64,000 nucleotides of DNA from Poriferisodalis sp965116245 (lineage in GTDB: Bacteria; Actinomycetota; Acidimicrobiia; Acidimicrobiales; Poriferisodalaceae), in the NCBI GenBank assembly GCA_965116245.1, contig OZ220497.1, positions 1,612,001-1,676,000 of the forward strand, given 5' to 3'. Made by a program: the position numbers and the translations under genes. Shown here piece by piece: positions 1 through 9,464 of this stretch (position 1 is the stretch's first letter; every line of letters starts with the position of its first letter). Below the pieces are notes generated by a model. It was not told the origin of the DNA. It made no database searches and saw only the letters and a list, made by a program, of their open reading frames with translations.

Positions 1-1
1 G

Positions 2-91
2 CGTTTGTGGCATGAGGTATCAGTGCTACCCGAATGTGGCGTGGAGATGATCAACCAAGAACTCTCGCCCTTGTCATCGCTGGTTAGCTAA
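2..91 (+). CDS. C-terminal end of an unidentified upstream gene (partial)
   Basis: An open frame enters from the left edge and ends at a TAA 55 bases before the next gene. Only about 29 residues are visible, ending in LSPLSSLVS. It is too short to name. The same strand and short spacing would allow it to share an operon with the transsulfuration genes, but the coding call rests only on openness and a sensible amino-acid mix. Confidence 0.35.
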   Translation, partial: RLWHEVSVLPECGVEMINQELSPLSSLVS

Positions 92-146
92 CTAGCTGGC
101 CAAGGGCAGCAGCGCGGACTAGCGCGACTCCTAGGCTCTGCCGCTG

Positions 147-1259
147 ATGGCTGAGCAAAGCCCGCTTCCGGGGTCGGATGCACGCGATGGCGGACTTCTG
201 GAGGGGCTGCCGGGTCGCGACCTGGACAGTCTGGACTTGAACGGTCTTGACATAGCGCCCACGGTGCTTGATCTGGTGGGCCGCACGCCGATGGTACGCC
301 TGACGCGCGTAGCGCCTCACCTGGTCACGCCGGTAGTCGCGAAACTAGAAACCACTAATCCGGGCGGGTCGGTGAAGGACCGTGCTGCGATAGCCATGAT
401 CACCGCAGCCGAAGCAGCAGGCCACTTGAAACCCGGTGACGTCATCGTGGAGCCCACTTCGGGCAATACCGGCGTGGGCTTGGCAATGGTGGCGGCCCAG
501 CGCGGCTACCGCTGCCTATTCGTGTGTACCGACAAGGTAGCCCCTGAGAAGGTCGCCCTGTTGCGTGCATACGGTGCTGAGGTCGTGGTTTGCCCGGCCA
601 AGGTTGCTCCCGAAGATCCCCGCTCCTACTACTCCACGGCGGCTCGACTGCGGGAGCAGACGCCTCGAGCCTTCTCACCGAACCAATACTCAAACCAAGA
701 CAACCCGCAAGCGCACTACGAAACCACCGGTCCAGAAATCTGGGCACAGACCGGCGGGCGCGTCACACACTTCGTTGCTGGCGCGGGCACTGGCGGCACA
801 GTCAGCGGGGTCGGGCGCTATCTAAAGGAACAGAACCCGGCCATCGAGGTAATAGTTGCTGACCCACCCGAGTCGGTCTACGCGGGCGGCGATGGCAGCT
901 CCTACCTGGTGGAGGGCATCGGCGAGGACTTCTGGCCCTCCACGTACCACGCCGAAGTTGTCGATCTGGTGATTCCGGTCACAGACGCAGACTCATTTGC
1001 TATGGCTAGGCGGGTGACAGCCACTGAGGGACTTTTGATTGGCGGATCAGGTGGAACCGCTGTGACGGGCGCGCTGCGAATAGCGGACGAACTGGACGCA
1101 GCGGGCCGAGCGAGAGAGTCTATGGTGGTCACGCTCATTCCTGACTCCGGTCGCCTCTATCTCAGTCGCGTCTTTGACGACAAATGGCTGGAATCCCAGG
1201 GACTCGAACCGGGGCATGAAGTAGGGCTTGGCGCAACAGAAGCAAGAGTCGGCGACTGA
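147..1259 (+). CDS. cbs: Cystathionine beta-synthase / cysteine synthase family PLP enzyme
   Basis: A fold-type II PLP enzyme of 370 residues, expected to condense serine (or O-acetylserine) with homocysteine or sulfide in the cytoplasm. The PLP lysine lies in NPGGSVKDRA (K77), the substrate loop is PTSGNTG (about 104-109), and the glycine-rich phosphate loop is GAGTGGTVSG. About 35 extra residues precede the catalytic domain. The C-terminal pair of CBS regulatory domains usual in longer cystathionine beta-synthases is absent. The stop overlaps the next start by one base (TGATG), so it is translationally coupled to a cystathionine gamma-synthase/lyase. That pairing favours cystathionine synthesis over simple cysteine synthesis. 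Family is certain; substrate is inferred. Confidence 0.9.
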   Translation: MAEQSPLPGSDARDGGLLEGLPGRDLDSLDLNGLDIAPTVLDLVGRTPMVRLTRVAPHLVTPVVAKLETTNPGGSVKDRAAIAMITAAEAAGHLKPGDVIVEPTSGNTGVGLAMVAAQRGYRCLFVCTDKVAPEKVALLRAYGAEVVVCPAKVAPEDPRSYYSTAARLREQTPRAFSPNQYSNQDNPQAHYETTGPEIWAQTGGRVTHFVAGAGTGGTVSGVGRYLKEQNPAIEVIVADPPESVYAGGDGSSYLVEGIGEDFWPSTYHAEVVDLVIPVTDADSFAMARRVTATEGLLIGGSGGTAVTGALRIADELDAAGRARESMVVTLIPDSGRLYLSRVFDDKWLESQGLEPGHEVGLGATEARVGD

Positions 1260-2458
1260 TGCTGGGCGGCAACCCGCAGTTGTCGGGCTTTGAGGACAGC
1301 GAGGAGTTCGGCTTCGAAACGCGTGCGATCCGAGCAGGACAACCCCACGACCCCTATAGCGGTGCGGTTGTCACGCCCATCTCACTTGCTACGACTTTTG
1401 CACAGGAAGCGGTCGGTCAAACTCGCCACGGCTACGAATACGGCCGGACGGGCAATCCAACGCGTCACGCCTACCAGGCATGCGTGGCTTCGTTAGAAGG
1501 GGCCCGGCATGGATTCGCTTTCGCGAGCGGGCTGGCGGCCTCAGATGCGCTATTGCGGATCTTGCGGCCCGGCGACAGCCTGCTGCTTGGGGACGACGCC
1601 TATGGTGGCACGTTTCGGCTCATAGACACAGTGTTTGGCAACGCGGGCGTACAGCACGCCGCAGTTGACCTCACAGCGCCGGACAAGATCCGTGACGCCT
1701 GGACGCCCAACACCCGTCTGGTGTGGCTGGAAACACCCACGAACCCGCTGCTCACCATCTTTGATATTGAAGCTGTCTGCGCAGCCACCCACGAGATGGG
1801 CGGCATCGTGGTGGTTGACAACACGTTCGCAACGCCGTACCTGCAGCGCCCACTTGCGTTGGGTGCCGATGTCGTAGTGCATTCGGCCACAAAGTACCTG
1901 GGCGGTCACAGCGATGTAGTGGGCGGCTTCGTAGCTACCAATGATGACCGACTAGCTGAGCATTTGGTGTTTACGCAAAACGCTGTGGGCGCTGTTCCCA
2001 GCCCGTTCGATTGCTATTTGACGCTGCGCGGAATCAAGACACTCGGCGTTCGTATGGACCGGCATGAAGCGAACGCGCGAGCGGTTGTTGAGCTCCTGGA
2101 AGCACATAGCGCGGTGCGGTCGGTGCTGTACCCGGGGCGTGCCGACCATCTAGGGCACGAAATCGCCTGCCGTCAGATGAGCGGATTTGGGGGCATGGTT
2201 TCGTTTCGGCTGCGCGGAGGTCGTGCCGCTGCGGAGAGCGTGGCCGCCTCAACCAGAGTCTTCACGTTGGCGGAATCGCTCGGCGCGGTCGAATCGCTGA
2301 TTGAGCATCCCGGTGCGATGACCCATGCATCGGCCGCAGGTTCCGCGCTGGAGGTACCCGACGACCTGGTGCGGCTGTCGGTAGGGCTAGAAACAGTCAC
2401 CGACTTGTTGGAGGACCTCGACGCTGCGCTAGGCACCGCGACCGACTCACCGGGTTAG
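1259..2458 (+). CDS. metB: Cystathionine gamma-synthase/gamma-lyase (Cys/Met metabolism PLP enzyme)
   Basis: A 399-residue fold-type I PLP enzyme of the Cys/Met metabolism family. It has the substrate/PLP motif YGRTGNPTR, the SGLAASDA helix, WLETPTNP, and the PLP lysine in HSATKYLGGHSD (about K212). It acts on cystathionine, either making it from O-succinylhomoserine or cleaving it to cysteine. The sequence alone does not separate gamma-synthase from gamma-lyase. The start overlaps the stop of the preceding cystathionine beta-synthase by one base, so the two form a transsulfuration unit. An inverted repeat AGCTAG/CTAGCT (2457-2474) overlaps the stop, without a T-run. Confidence 0.9.
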   Translation: MLGGNPQLSGFEDSEEFGFETRAIRAGQPHDPYSGAVVTPISLATTFAQEAVGQTRHGYEYGRTGNPTRHAYQACVASLEGARHGFAFASGLAASDALLRILRPGDSLLLGDDAYGGTFRLIDTVFGNAGVQHAAVDLTAPDKIRDAWTPNTRLVWLETPTNPLLTIFDIEAVCAATHEMGGIVVVDNTFATPYLQRPLALGADVVVHSATKYLGGHSDVVGGFVATNDDRLAEHLVFTQNAVGAVPSPFDCYLTLRGIKTLGVRMDRHEANARAVVELLEAHSAVRSVLYPGRADHLGHEIACRQMSGFGGMVSFRLRGGRAAAESVAASTRVFTLAESLGAVESLIEHPGAMTHASAAGSALEVPDDLVRLSVGLETVTDLLEDLDAALGTATDSPG

Positions 2459-2580
2459 CTAGATCGAGCTAGCTGGCCCGGCATAGCTAGCGCTGTCTCG
2501 GTGGCGGCGTTGTGCCGGTGCGCGGAATTGCCCCGACCACTGATCGTTAGCGCTTAGTGTTGCGGGCCAGGAGGTGTGTG

Positions 2581-3783
2581 ATGAACGAAGGCAACGTGGC
2601 GTGGGTGTTGATCTCTGGTGCGCTGGTGCTTTTCATGGTGCCAGGCCTGGCGCTGTTCTACGGCGGCATGGTGCGCGCCAAGAACGCGCTGAACATGCTC
2701 AACATGAACATGTGGTGCCTAGGCATCGTGCCGGTGATCTGGGTGCTAGTGGGCTTCAGCCTGGCTGCTGGCGAGAGCGGGTTGCCCATCATTGGCGACT
2801 TTTCGCTAATGGGTATGGCTGGCATTCACGACGCCGAGTCGCTGGCAACGTTCGGTTTCTTGATGACATTCGCGGCCATAACACCGGCTCTCATCTCCGG
2901 CGCCGTGGCAGACCGCATGAAGTTCTCCTCATGGATGGTGTTCGTTCCCTTGTGGTCGCTGCTGGTGTATGCGCCGGTTGCGTATTGGGTCTACGGCACT
3001 GACGGCTGGATCGCGGGCTTGCCCGCTCACGACTTTGCGGGAGGAACCGCAATACACGTGAACGCCGGTGCAGCCGCGATGGCACTGGCCCTGGTTGTGG
3101 GACGCCGTTCGGGCTGGCCCGACAACCGACCAGTTCCTCACAACGTCCCGTTTGTCATGTTGGGTGCGGGCATCTTGTGGTTCGGCTGGTTCGGTTTCAA
3201 CGCCGGTTCGGCACTGGCCGCCGACGGTGCTGCAGCGCAGGCATTCGTCAATACGTTCATAGCTGCTGCTGCTGGCATGGTGGCGTGGGCGTTTGCGGAG
3301 TACGCACGGCACCAGCGAGTGTCCACTATCGGTATTGCCTCCGGCGTTGTCGCAGCACTCGTGGCCATAACACCGGCGGCGGGTTTTGTGGGTTCAATGC
3401 ACTCATTGGCTTTCGGCGCTGTCGCAGGTGCCATTTGCTTCTTCGCCATTGAGGCTAAGTTCAGGGTCGGCTTTGACGACAGCCTTGACGTTGTGGGCAT
3501 TCACTGGGTGGGCGGTGCTGTAGGCGGCGTCCTGCTCGGCTTCTTCGCCGACTCCTCCGCAGTCCCTGGGGGAGACTTCATTGACGGGGTGCTATTCGGC
3601 GGAGGCGTGTTGCTGTGGAACCAAATCTTGTCAATTGTGGCGGTCACCGCCTACTCCTTTGCAGCTACGTGGATCATCGCCACGGTGATCAAGTTGACGA
3701 TGGGAATCCGGGTCTCCGCCGAAGTTGAGATGGCCGGAATTGACGTCAGCGACCACGGCGAAGCGGCGTACCAGTTGAATTAG
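2581..3783 (+). CDS. amt: Ammonium transporter (Amt/MEP/Rh family)
   Basis: An integral membrane protein of 400 residues with about 11 hydrophobic segments, expected to conduct NH4+/NH3 across the cytoplasmic membrane. Twin pore histidines are present in FAGGTAIHVNAG (H159) and DVVGIHWVGG (H308), spaced as in characterised Amt proteins; GWFGFNAGS is also typical. The start at 2581 is chosen because a perfect AGGAGG (2569-2574) sits six bases upstream. An in-frame GTG at 2557 has no such site. No glnB/glnK gene follows, unlike many amt operons, so nitrogen control by a PII protein would have to act from elsewhere. Confidence 0.95.
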   Translation: MNEGNVAWVLISGALVLFMVPGLALFYGGMVRAKNALNMLNMNMWCLGIVPVIWVLVGFSLAAGESGLPIIGDFSLMGMAGIHDAESLATFGFLMTFAAITPALISGAVADRMKFSSWMVFVPLWSLLVYAPVAYWVYGTDGWIAGLPAHDFAGGTAIHVNAGAAAMALALVVGRRSGWPDNRPVPHNVPFVMLGAGILWFGWFGFNAGSALAADGAAAQAFVNTFIAAAAGMVAWAFAEYARHQRVSTIGIASGVVAALVAITPAAGFVGSMHSLAFGAVAGAICFFAIEAKFRVGFDDSLDVVGIHWVGGAVGGVLLGFFADSSAVPGGDFIDGVLFGGGVLLWNQILSIVAVTAYSFAATWIIATVIKLTMGIRVSAEVEMAGIDVSDHGEAAYQLN

Positions 3784-3805
3784 CAAGTTCAGCTAGCTTG
3801 CCGCC

Positions 3806-4546
3806 GTGCCTAACACCGTGCCCAACGACAAAACGACTTCCGCCGGCTGCGAGCTAGACGCGTCTGGTCAAGAGTTGCGTCAGTTTGAGCAGCAGCGGTG
3901 GGTTCGACCACCTGGCGCTACCGAGGTGCTGTTGGTGCGTCACGGCGCATCCCAAGCGTTCATCCCCGGCGAACCGTTCCCGATGCGAGACGGGCAAGGA
4001 GATCCGGCGCTTGCTCCGAGAGGACAGGTGCAAGCCATCGCCATGTCGGAGCGCTTGGCGCGTGAGCCGATTGGCGCTTTGTACGTGTCGTCGTTGCAGC
4101 GCACACAGCAGACGTTCGCGCCGCTAGCCGAGCGATTGGGCATGACCGCGGCAATTGAGCCGGATCTGCGCGAGGTGGCCTTGGGGGAGTGGGACGGGGG
4201 CCTTATCCGCCAATACGCCGCCGAAAATCATCCGCTGTATGAGCGCCTGCACATTGAGCAGCGCTGGGATGTAATCCCCGGCGCGGAATCGAACGAGCAA
4301 CTCACCGGACGCTGTATGGCTGCACTGGACCGAATTGCCAGGCTTCACCCCGGGCGACTCGTCGCAGCGTGTGTTCACGGCGGAGTGATCGGAGCGGTGC
4401 TAGCGCACATCGTCAAATCCACGCCGTTCTGTTTCGGAGGTTCAGAGAACTGTTCTATTTCTCAAATCGTTCACAGCGATGGCAACTGGGTGCTGCGCCG
4501 ATTCAACGAATGCTCGCACCTAGACGACCGCCTGCATCACGGCTGA
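3806..4546 (+). CDS. Histidine phosphatase family protein
   Basis: A 246-residue member of the phosphoglycerate-mutase-like histidine phosphatase superfamily. The phosphorylated histidine is in LLVRHGAS (H46), the second catalytic arginine region is SSLQRTQQTFAPLA, an acidic REVALGEWDG follows, and the second histidine is in ACVHGGVIGAVL. The start is a GTG 22 bases after amt; the first 35 residues are polar and not part of the domain. The substrate cannot be read from sequence: members act on phosphosugars, phosphoglycerate or small phosphate esters. No linked pathway gene narrows it. Confidence 0.85.
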   Translation: MPNTVPNDKTTSAGCELDASGQELRQFEQQRWVRPPGATEVLLVRHGASQAFIPGEPFPMRDGQGDPALAPRGQVQAIAMSERLAREPIGALYVSSLQRTQQTFAPLAERLGMTAAIEPDLREVALGEWDGGLIRQYAAENHPLYERLHIEQRWDVIPGAESNEQLTGRCMAALDRIARLHPGRLVAACVHGGVIGAVLAHIVKSTPFCFGGSENCSISQIVHSDGNWVLRRFNECSHLDDRLHHG

Positions 4547-4600
4547 GCCAGGCCACCACGGCTAACCGCCGACTAGCAACAGGCAGTTAGCAACGTTTAG

Positions 4601-5908
4601 CTAGTAACTATCAGCTAGCACTGCGCTCAGGGCCGCCGTGAGCATTGCAGGGTCCTGGCTGCCGCCTAGTTCCCGAGCTGAGTGCATAGACAGTTGCGGC
4701 GAACCTACGTCAACAACGCTCATACCAAGTGCTGAGGCTGTGATCGGCCCGATGGTTGAACCGCATGGCAGATCACCGCGGTGGGAGTACACCTGATGCG
4801 GTACACCCGCTGCGCCGCACGCCTCGGCGAAGCGAGCGTAGGTGGACGCATCTGTGGCGTAACGCACGTTGGCGTTCGTCTTGATCACCGGGCCGCCATT
4901 GAGTGCAGGAAGGTGCGCAGGTTCATGGCGTTCTGGATAGTTTGGATGCACCGCGTGGGCGCCATCGACCGACACGAACAGCGAGCGGGCTGCGGCTCTG
5001 AGGTACTGCTCGCGGTCGGCGCCGAGGTTTCCTGCGATGCGCTCAAGAGCATCGGCCAGAATCGGGCTGGCCGCACCGGTAGCTGAGACGCTGCCGATCT
5101 CCTCGTGGTCAAACAACACAACCACCCCAGCCACGTCGTCGGGTGGAGTATCAGCCTTGGCGAGTGCTTCCACGGCTGCATGACACGAAGCGAGATTGTC
5201 GATGCGGCCCGCTGCGTACATTTCGCCATCTAGTCCGAGTCGGGTCGGCGGGGTGAGATCGTGGGTCATCACGTCCCAAGCCAGCACTGCGTCGGATTCG
5301 ACCTGAAGTTCAGTGGCCAAGAACTCGCGAAAGCCGTCGCCATTGGGCTGGCCGAGTCCCCATACCGGGGTGAGGTGTTGTTGCCGGTTGAGTTTCAGAC
5401 CGTCATTCACTTCCCTATCGAGGTGAATTGCAAGCTGCGGAATCCGCAGCAGCGGACGGTCGCAGCGCCACAAGACTGTCTGACTGTCGTGCTGGTTGTC
5501 ACGCTGACTGTCGTGCTGTCTGTCACGCACGACTATCCGTCCTGACAGGCCCAAGTCTCGGTCCAGCCACGAGTTGAGCAGAGCGCCGCCGTACACCTCG
5601 ACCCCCAGTTGGCGGTAGCCGTGTGTGCCCGTGTCGGGTTGGGCACGCAGCCGCAGATTGGGACTGTCGGTGTGTGCGCCGATCACACTGAAGCGCAACC
5701 GCGCCGGATCAACGCGAGCGCCAGCGCGGGCGGCGACCATCGTGCCCCCATCGCGCACGACGAGTCCGCCCGTCGTATCCAGACTGTTCCATGGCGCGCT
5801 GCGGTCGGTCTCAACGAAGCCAGCCGCCGTCAGTCGGTCGACCGCAGCGCTGGCGGCGTGAAACGGGGATGGCGAAGCTTGGATGAACTCCAACAGCGAG
5901 TCAAGCAT
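4601..5908 (-). CDS. apeB: M18 family aminopeptidase
   Basis: A dinuclear-zinc aminopeptidase of about 435 residues that trims N-terminal residues from peptides in the cytoplasm. Expected metal and catalytic motifs are present in order: GAHTDSPN, GRIDNLASCHAA, FDHEEIGS, VDGAHAVHPNY and HRGDLPCGSTIGP. ATG at 5906-5908 is chosen because translation there begins directly with the family N-terminus (MLDSLLEFIQASPSPFHA) and overlaps the upstream LLM gene stop by 8 bases; an upstream in-frame extension looks non-coding. A surface loop carries a local duplication (RQHDSQ / NQHDSQ) absent from the usual family, one of several such microduplications in this genome. Confidence 0.92.
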   Translation of the reverse strand: MLDSLLEFIQASPSPFHAASAAVDRLTAAGFVETDRSAPWNSLDTTGGLVVRDGGTMVAARAGARVDPARLRFSVIGAHTDSPNLRLRAQPDTGTHGYRQLGVEVYGGALLNSWLDRDLGLSGRIVVRDRQHDSQRDNQHDSQTVLWRCDRPLLRIPQLAIHLDREVNDGLKLNRQQHLTPVWGLGQPNGDGFREFLATELQVESDAVLAWDVMTHDLTPPTRLGLDGEMYAAGRIDNLASCHAAVEALAKADTPPDDVAGVVVLFDHEEIGSVSATGAASPILADALERIAGNLGADREQYLRAAARSLFVSVDGAHAVHPNYPERHEPAHLPALNGGPVIKTNANVRYATDASTYARFAEACGAAGVPHQVYSHRGDLPCGSTIGPITASALGMSVVDVGSPQLSMHSARELGGSQDPAMLTAALSAVLADSY

Positions 5909-6749
5909 CCGCGTAAGCGGTGATGATGTCTCGGCTGAAGTCGTCGAACTTAGAACGTGACATCGGGAACGTAACCAAACGGGTGATACCCGCTGCTGCT
6001 GCCTGCTCAATGAACTCAGGGGTCGCCGGTCCCTGGGTCATGAACTCAAGCTGGGCTGGGTCGCGCCCCGCCCGCTCTGCGCACCGTTTCGCATGCTCAA
6101 ACAATGCGGTCATCTCGTTGAAGTCGCCGGACACAGGAAAGAAAGCGTCGCCGTGCTCGCCAGCTCGGCGGGCCGCCCGCTTGCTGTCGCCACCAACCAC
6201 AATCGGCACCGATCCAGTTGGCTGGGGCCGGCAGTACACGCGGTCGAAGGAGACGTGTCGCCCATCAAAGGAGCAAACTTCGTCGCGCCACAGCGATTGG
6301 TACGCCTGGAGATATTCGTCGGTAATGTCACCCCGGTCGTCGAACGACACGCCCAGCGCAAGGAACTCTTCGGCTAGCCAGCCTGCGCCAATCCCAACCA
6401 ATACCCGACCGCCGGAGAGCCGATCCAGCGTGGCGATGGCCTTGGCGGTCACTACGGGGTTTCGCTGCGGCACAATCAGGATTCCCGTGCCGAGCTTGAT
6501 CTCCGACGTAGCTGCCGCTGCGTAGGCCATCCAGATGAGGGGATCGGGGATGTCGATGTCGTCACGCTTGCCCGGCATTTTGCCGTCCTCCGAATAGGGA
6601 TAGGGCGACGCGTATCCCTCCGGCACTACCACGTGCTCCACTGTCCACAGCGACTCGAAACCTGCTGCTTCGGCAGCTTGTGCATAGGCGATGGCTCCCT
6701 CGCCTTCAACTTGGGGACCGGTGTTGGCCAGTGTCATACCGAACTTCAT
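5901..6749 (-). CDS. LLM class (luciferase-like) F420-dependent oxidoreductase
   Basis: A 282-residue TIM-barrel flavin/F420 oxidoreductase of the luciferase-like superfamily (TIGR03619-like). Diagnostic segments are MKFGMTLANTGP, AAGFESLWTVEHVVVP, LGTGILIVPQRNPV, LDRLSGGRVLVGIGAGW and VPIVVGGDSKRAARRAGEHGD. Such proteins transfer hydride between reduced F420 or FMN and varied substrates; the substrate is unknown here. AGAGGT lies just upstream of the ATG. The gene overlaps the M18 aminopeptidase start, so both are probably one transcript, though no functional link is evident. Confidence 0.88.
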   Translation of the reverse strand: MKFGMTLANTGPQVEGEGAIAYAQAAEAAGFESLWTVEHVVVPEGYASPYPYSEDGKMPGKRDDIDIPDPLIWMAYAAAATSEIKLGTGILIVPQRNPVVTAKAIATLDRLSGGRVLVGIGAGWLAEEFLALGVSFDDRGDITDEYLQAYQSLWRDEVCSFDGRHVSFDRVYCRPQPTGSVPIVVGGDSKRAARRAGEHGDAFFPVSGDFNEMTALFEHAKRCAERAGRDPAQLEFMTQGPATPEFIEQAAAAGITRLVTFPMSRSKFDDFSRDIITAYADA

Positions 6750-6925
6750 TGCGCACCTCTTTCTTCAGGCATTTCGTGGCGCATTGCGTTACGCACGTCT
6801 TAGTTCACGTAGGTCTTGTCTCGCGCTGTTGACTACCGCAAGACACAGTGAAACCTGTACGGGACCCGTGCGGGACCAGTACGAGACGCACCGCAGCGCT
6901 GCGGGACGAGACCTAGTCTGCCTCC

Positions 6926-7732
6926 ATGCGACGCGCTCTCAGTCTGCTAGTTGTACTCGCTCTTGTAACCGCCGCGTGCGGTGGCGACGATGCCTCATCT
7001 GGGGCGACCACCGCGCTGGCGCCGGTCGCCGCGCCGCTAAGTACCTCAGCAGCCTCACCGTCGACCACGCCAGCGGCTCCGACAACTACCGACGCCCTAG
7101 CGCCTACCACGACACCAGCGCCAACCACCACTTCTGCACCGCCGACTACCACAACAACCCCACCGGGGACCACCGCAGCTCCGACGGCTACTAGCGCGGC
7201 AGACAACCGGGAAGGTGTCGAGTTACCGGCTGCGGTAGAGGGCACCCTGTTGGGAGGTCTCCTGCCCGAGGGATTTGACATCCTTCAGCTTGAGACGACT
7301 ACACCTCGGGCTGAGACGTGTCCCGGAACCGTGGCCTTTGGTGGGGTCCAGCCGGTGGCATTTTCAGAGACAAGCTGGGCTTCGGATGCGCTCACGGGTC
7401 CCTTCTTGGATGTCTACGTTGCCCGTTTTGAATCCGCCGACATTGCATCGGAGGCATTCGGCAACTACCGCGACGAGTTGATTGCCTGTGGTGAGTTTCC
7501 CGAGCCCCAAACCGGTGCCATTGGTGCGTTCCGTCCCGGTGAGGATCCAGCCCTTGGCGAGGAGTCATTCGCTACCGACTACACGGCTACCTATCAAGGA
7601 CTTCCCATCAACCGCTTCGGAGTCGTAGTACGCGTCGGTGACTCCATGTACAGCTCGGGATTGACCACAGTGTTCCTTGAGCCGGACCCCGCCATAGTGT
7701 TGACGACGCTCAACGACCTCCTCGGCCAATAG
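6926..7732 (+). CDS. Secreted lipoprotein with Thr/Pro-rich stalk
   Basis: A 268-residue exported protein. The N-terminus MRRALSLLVVLALVTAAC is a lipoprotein signal with lipobox VTAAC, so Cys18 should be lipidated. Residues about 25-95 form a low-complexity Thr/Pro/Ala stalk, followed by a globular domain of about 170 residues that I do not recognise. That domain has two Cys (ETCPGT and ELIACGEF) that could form a disulfide. It ends 14 bases before the SulP gene and may be cotranscribed with it; a substrate-binding or envelope role is only a guess. Confidence 0.8.
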   Translation: MRRALSLLVVLALVTAACGGDDASSGATTALAPVAAPLSTSAASPSTTPAAPTTTDALAPTTTPAPTTTSAPPTTTTTPPGTTAAPTATSAADNREGVELPAAVEGTLLGGLLPEGFDILQLETTTPRAETCPGTVAFGGVQPVAFSETSWASDALTGPFLDVYVARFESADIASEAFGNYRDELIACGEFPEPQTGAIGAFRPGEDPALGEESFATDYTATYQGLPINRFGVVVRVGDSMYSSGLTTVFLEPDPAIVLTTLNDLLGQ

Positions 7733-7746
7733 ATGAGCGCCTAGGC

Positions 7747-9462
7747 ATGGCGCTGAACTACAACGGCGAAAAGCTGCGCGACGACATATTTGGCGGCTTG
7801 ACAGCGGCGGTAGTCATGTTGCCGCTGTCGCTGGCCTTTGGCGTGGCATCTGGCCTCGGCGCCATTGCTGGCTTGTACGGCGCAGTCGCAGTTGGCCTAC
7901 TTACCGCTCTGGGAGGCGGCTCCAAGACACAGATTTCGGGACCCACCGCACCGCTGTCGGTTGCGATGTCAGTCGTGATGGTCAACTACGCAGGCCAAGA
8001 CGTCAAAAAGGCCCTCTCCATAGTTGTGCTGGCCGGAATTGTGCAGATCATGCTCGGCGTGCTGCGACTGGGCAGCTTTGTTGCCTATACGCCCTATCCC
8101 GTCGTATCCGGCTTCACCTCTGCTGTTGGCGTGATCATCGTGGTGGTACAGGTGATCCCGCTGTTGGGACACGAGGTAGCGCTCGGTGGAGTGGCGGCCG
8201 CAATCGGCTCGTTGCCGGACGCAGTTAGCAACATAGACACCAGTGCTGCCGCATTGGGCGTGCTCGCTATTGCGGTGAGTTTGCTATGGCCGCGACCGCT
8301 GCGACGGCTACTGCCTCCCTCGGTCGCCGCTCTGCTGATCGCCACGATTGTGAGCGTTCTGTGGATTGACGATGTGGCGGTTATAGGCAGCGTTCCATCG
8401 GGGCTGCCTGAGCTGGTGGTGCCTAGTTTCGACTGGGCCGATATTGGCGCCGCACTGCCGCCAGCGGTCACGCTTGCTCTGCTTGGCTCTATCAACAGCT
8501 TGTTGACGGCACGAGTCGCCGATGCCATGACCCGCGATGCGCACTCCCCGAATCGTGAGTTGCTCGGCGTTGGAGCAGCCAATCTCCTCTCGGCGTTCAT
8601 TGGGGCTGTGCCAGGTGCAGGGGCCACCTCGGCCACCGTCGCCAATGTCAAGGCTGGTGGACGCTCACGGGTGTCTGGAGTGCTGTGCGCGGCGGTGTTG
8701 GGGGCGTTAGTGCTCGGGTTGGGCCGATTCGCTGAGGTCATCCCTCACCCGGTGCTGGCTGGCATTCTCATCAAGATCGGTGTTGACATCATCGACTGGC
8801 AGTACTTGGTTCGAGTGCGGCGCACACAGCTAGATCAATATGCAGTCATGGCGCTCACTTTGAGCCTGTCGATCGTGTCCGACCTGTTGTTGGCTGTTGG
8901 CGCGGGGTTGCTCGCGGCGGCGTTTACTGCGTCTCGGCAGCTCGAACGCCTGGAGCTCGACAACGTTGTTTCCACTCCGTTGTTGGACATGACGTTCTTG
9001 GCCGAACCCGACGGCCCCAACCTCGACGGCCCAACACTCGACAGCCCCGATGTCAACATCGCCGACCCGTTCGCGGCCCGTACCGGCTTGCTGTCGCTGC
9101 GGGGCACCTACACGGCTGCATCGTCGATCAAGTTGTTCAAGACCATCAACCACGACGTGGAAGAGCACGAAGTGGTGATTTTCGATTTCACTGACACTCT
9201 CCATATGGACGACAGCGCGGCCTACATGGTGGGCCAGCTAGTGGATGTCGCCGTCGAATCGGGCGCGAAGTGCATTGTGATGGGCCTCGAAGACTCGAAC
9301 GCGACAAGCGTCAAGGAACTGAACGTGCTCCACAGCGTCCCGGCCGAGCAGTTCGTCGCGGACCTCGACGCCGCCCGCGTTGTGACTCGCCGGTTGCTGT
9401 ATGGGTCCAGCGAAAACGACCCTGTCTGCGAGGCCCAGAACAGCGAGACCCAGCACAGCTAG
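7747..9462 (+). CDS. SulP family anion permease with STAS domain
   Basis: A 571-residue membrane transporter. The N-terminal 400 residues hold the SulP core, with signature regions LPLSLAFGVASGLG, TQISGPTAPLSVAM and GAVPGAGATSATVANVKAGG. A cytoplasmic STAS domain follows (about 445-550, IFDFTDTLHMDDSAAYMVG). SulP proteins move sulfate, bicarbonate or other anions with Na+ or H+; which anion cannot be told from sequence. Between membrane core and STAS is a repeated linker (DGPNLDGPTLDSPDVN), a microduplication seen elsewhere in the window. Sulfate uptake would fit the transsulfuration genes 5 kb away, but linkage is weak. Confidence 0.9.
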   Translation: MALNYNGEKLRDDIFGGLTAAVVMLPLSLAFGVASGLGAIAGLYGAVAVGLLTALGGGSKTQISGPTAPLSVAMSVVMVNYAGQDVKKALSIVVLAGIVQIMLGVLRLGSFVAYTPYPVVSGFTSAVGVIIVVVQVIPLLGHEVALGGVAAAIGSLPDAVSNIDTSAAALGVLAIAVSLLWPRPLRRLLPPSVAALLIATIVSVLWIDDVAVIGSVPSGLPELVVPSFDWADIGAALPPAVTLALLGSINSLLTARVADAMTRDAHSPNRELLGVGAANLLSAFIGAVPGAGATSATVANVKAGGRSRVSGVLCAAVLGALVLGLGRFAEVIPHPVLAGILIKIGVDIIDWQYLVRVRRTQLDQYAVMALTLSLSIVSDLLLAVGAGLLAAAFTASRQLERLELDNVVSTPLLDMTFLAEPDGPNLDGPTLDSPDVNIADPFAARTGLLSLRGTYTAASSIKLFKTINHDVEEHEVVIFDFTDTLHMDDSAAYMVGQLVDVAVESGAKCIVMGLEDSNATSVKELNVLHSVPAEQFVADLDAARVVTRRLLYGSSENDPVCEAQNSETQHS

Positions 9463-9464
9463 AC

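Noticed and set aside
1190..1225. tRNA T-arm-like sequence (GACTCGAACCGGGG)
   Set aside because: It lies inside the cystathionine beta-synthase reading frame, and no acceptor, D or anticodon stems can be formed around it.
2557..2580. Upstream GTG start for the ammonium transporter
   Set aside because: It would add MLRARRCV and would place the perfect AGGAGG inside the coding region; ATG at 2581 is correctly spaced from that site.
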